A stretch of 64,000 bases of DNA from Lactarius indigo (taxonomy: Eukaryota > Basidiomycota > Agaricomycetes > Russulales > Russulaceae), in contig JAFKAC010000011.1 of NCBI GenBank assembly GCA_025766275.1, forward strand, positions 682,001 through 746,000, read 5' to 3'. Position numbers and translations under genes: made by a program. Positions 63,990-64,000 of the stretch are shown here, piece after piece (the first letter of the stretch is position 1; every line of letters starts with the position of its first letter). The notes under the pieces were generated by a model that worked only from the letters and a program-made list of their open reading frames with translations, was not told where the DNA came from and did not search any database.

Positions 63990-64000
63990 GGCGCAAGAGA

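Overview
The window is nuclear DNA of a filamentous basidiomycete, almost certainly an agaricomycete and plausibly a polypore. The genes are dense and cut by many short GT-AG introns of about 41-130 bp. The conserved proteins are fungal orthologues, and several families (DUF6535, DUF4436, a WW-like/multi-TM family) are typical of Agaricomycetes. I assembled the exons by eye from conserved protein order and splice phase. For nearly every multi-exon gene the summed exon length is divisible by three, which is an internal check on the models. I recognised no tRNA, rRNA, CRISPR or intact transposon.

Left part (1-12.4 kb), gene expression, ubiquitin and autophagy: a left-truncated CUE3/ASCC2 homologue (-) is divergent from UBC4 (+). 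Then come exosome subunit RRP42 (-), a decayed copy of the SAGA deubiquitinase UBP8 (-), the autophagy scaffold ATG11 (+, 16 exons) and RNA polymerase subunit RPB10 (-), whose first coding exon is only the start codon.

Middle (14.5-35 kb): a DUF4436 membrane protein (+), the very large separase ESP1 (-, 17 exons, about 2200 aa), NMD3 (-) only 120 bp upstream of ESP1, an unknown 235-aa gene (-), a gene-poor 3.9 kb stretch, COPII coat subunit SEC23 (+) and a small single-pass membrane protein (+).

Right part (35-64 kb), more accessory: an AT-rich palindromic element of about 255 bp, a DUF6535 gene with a decaying 3' tail, a membrane protein with an internal duplication, a FYVE-SAP-RING ubiquitin ligase of the RNF34/CARP type, an FMO-like flavin monooxygenase, a small Gly-rich protein, a secreted GH25 lysozyme with an 8-nt exon, a syntaxin-6/Tlg1 type SNARE, a CSC1/OSCA-type channel, and two paralogous WW-like/TM genes in the same orientation.

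Most genes are core eukaryotic functions that need not work together. The functional links worth noting are CUE3 and UBC4 (both act in ribosome-associated quality control) and the trafficking genes SEC23, the Tlg1-like SNARE and the FYVE-RING protein. The most unusual observations are the UBP8 relic, an apparent exon-to-intron conversion in one WW-like paralogue, the palindromic element and the decaying DUF6535 tail.
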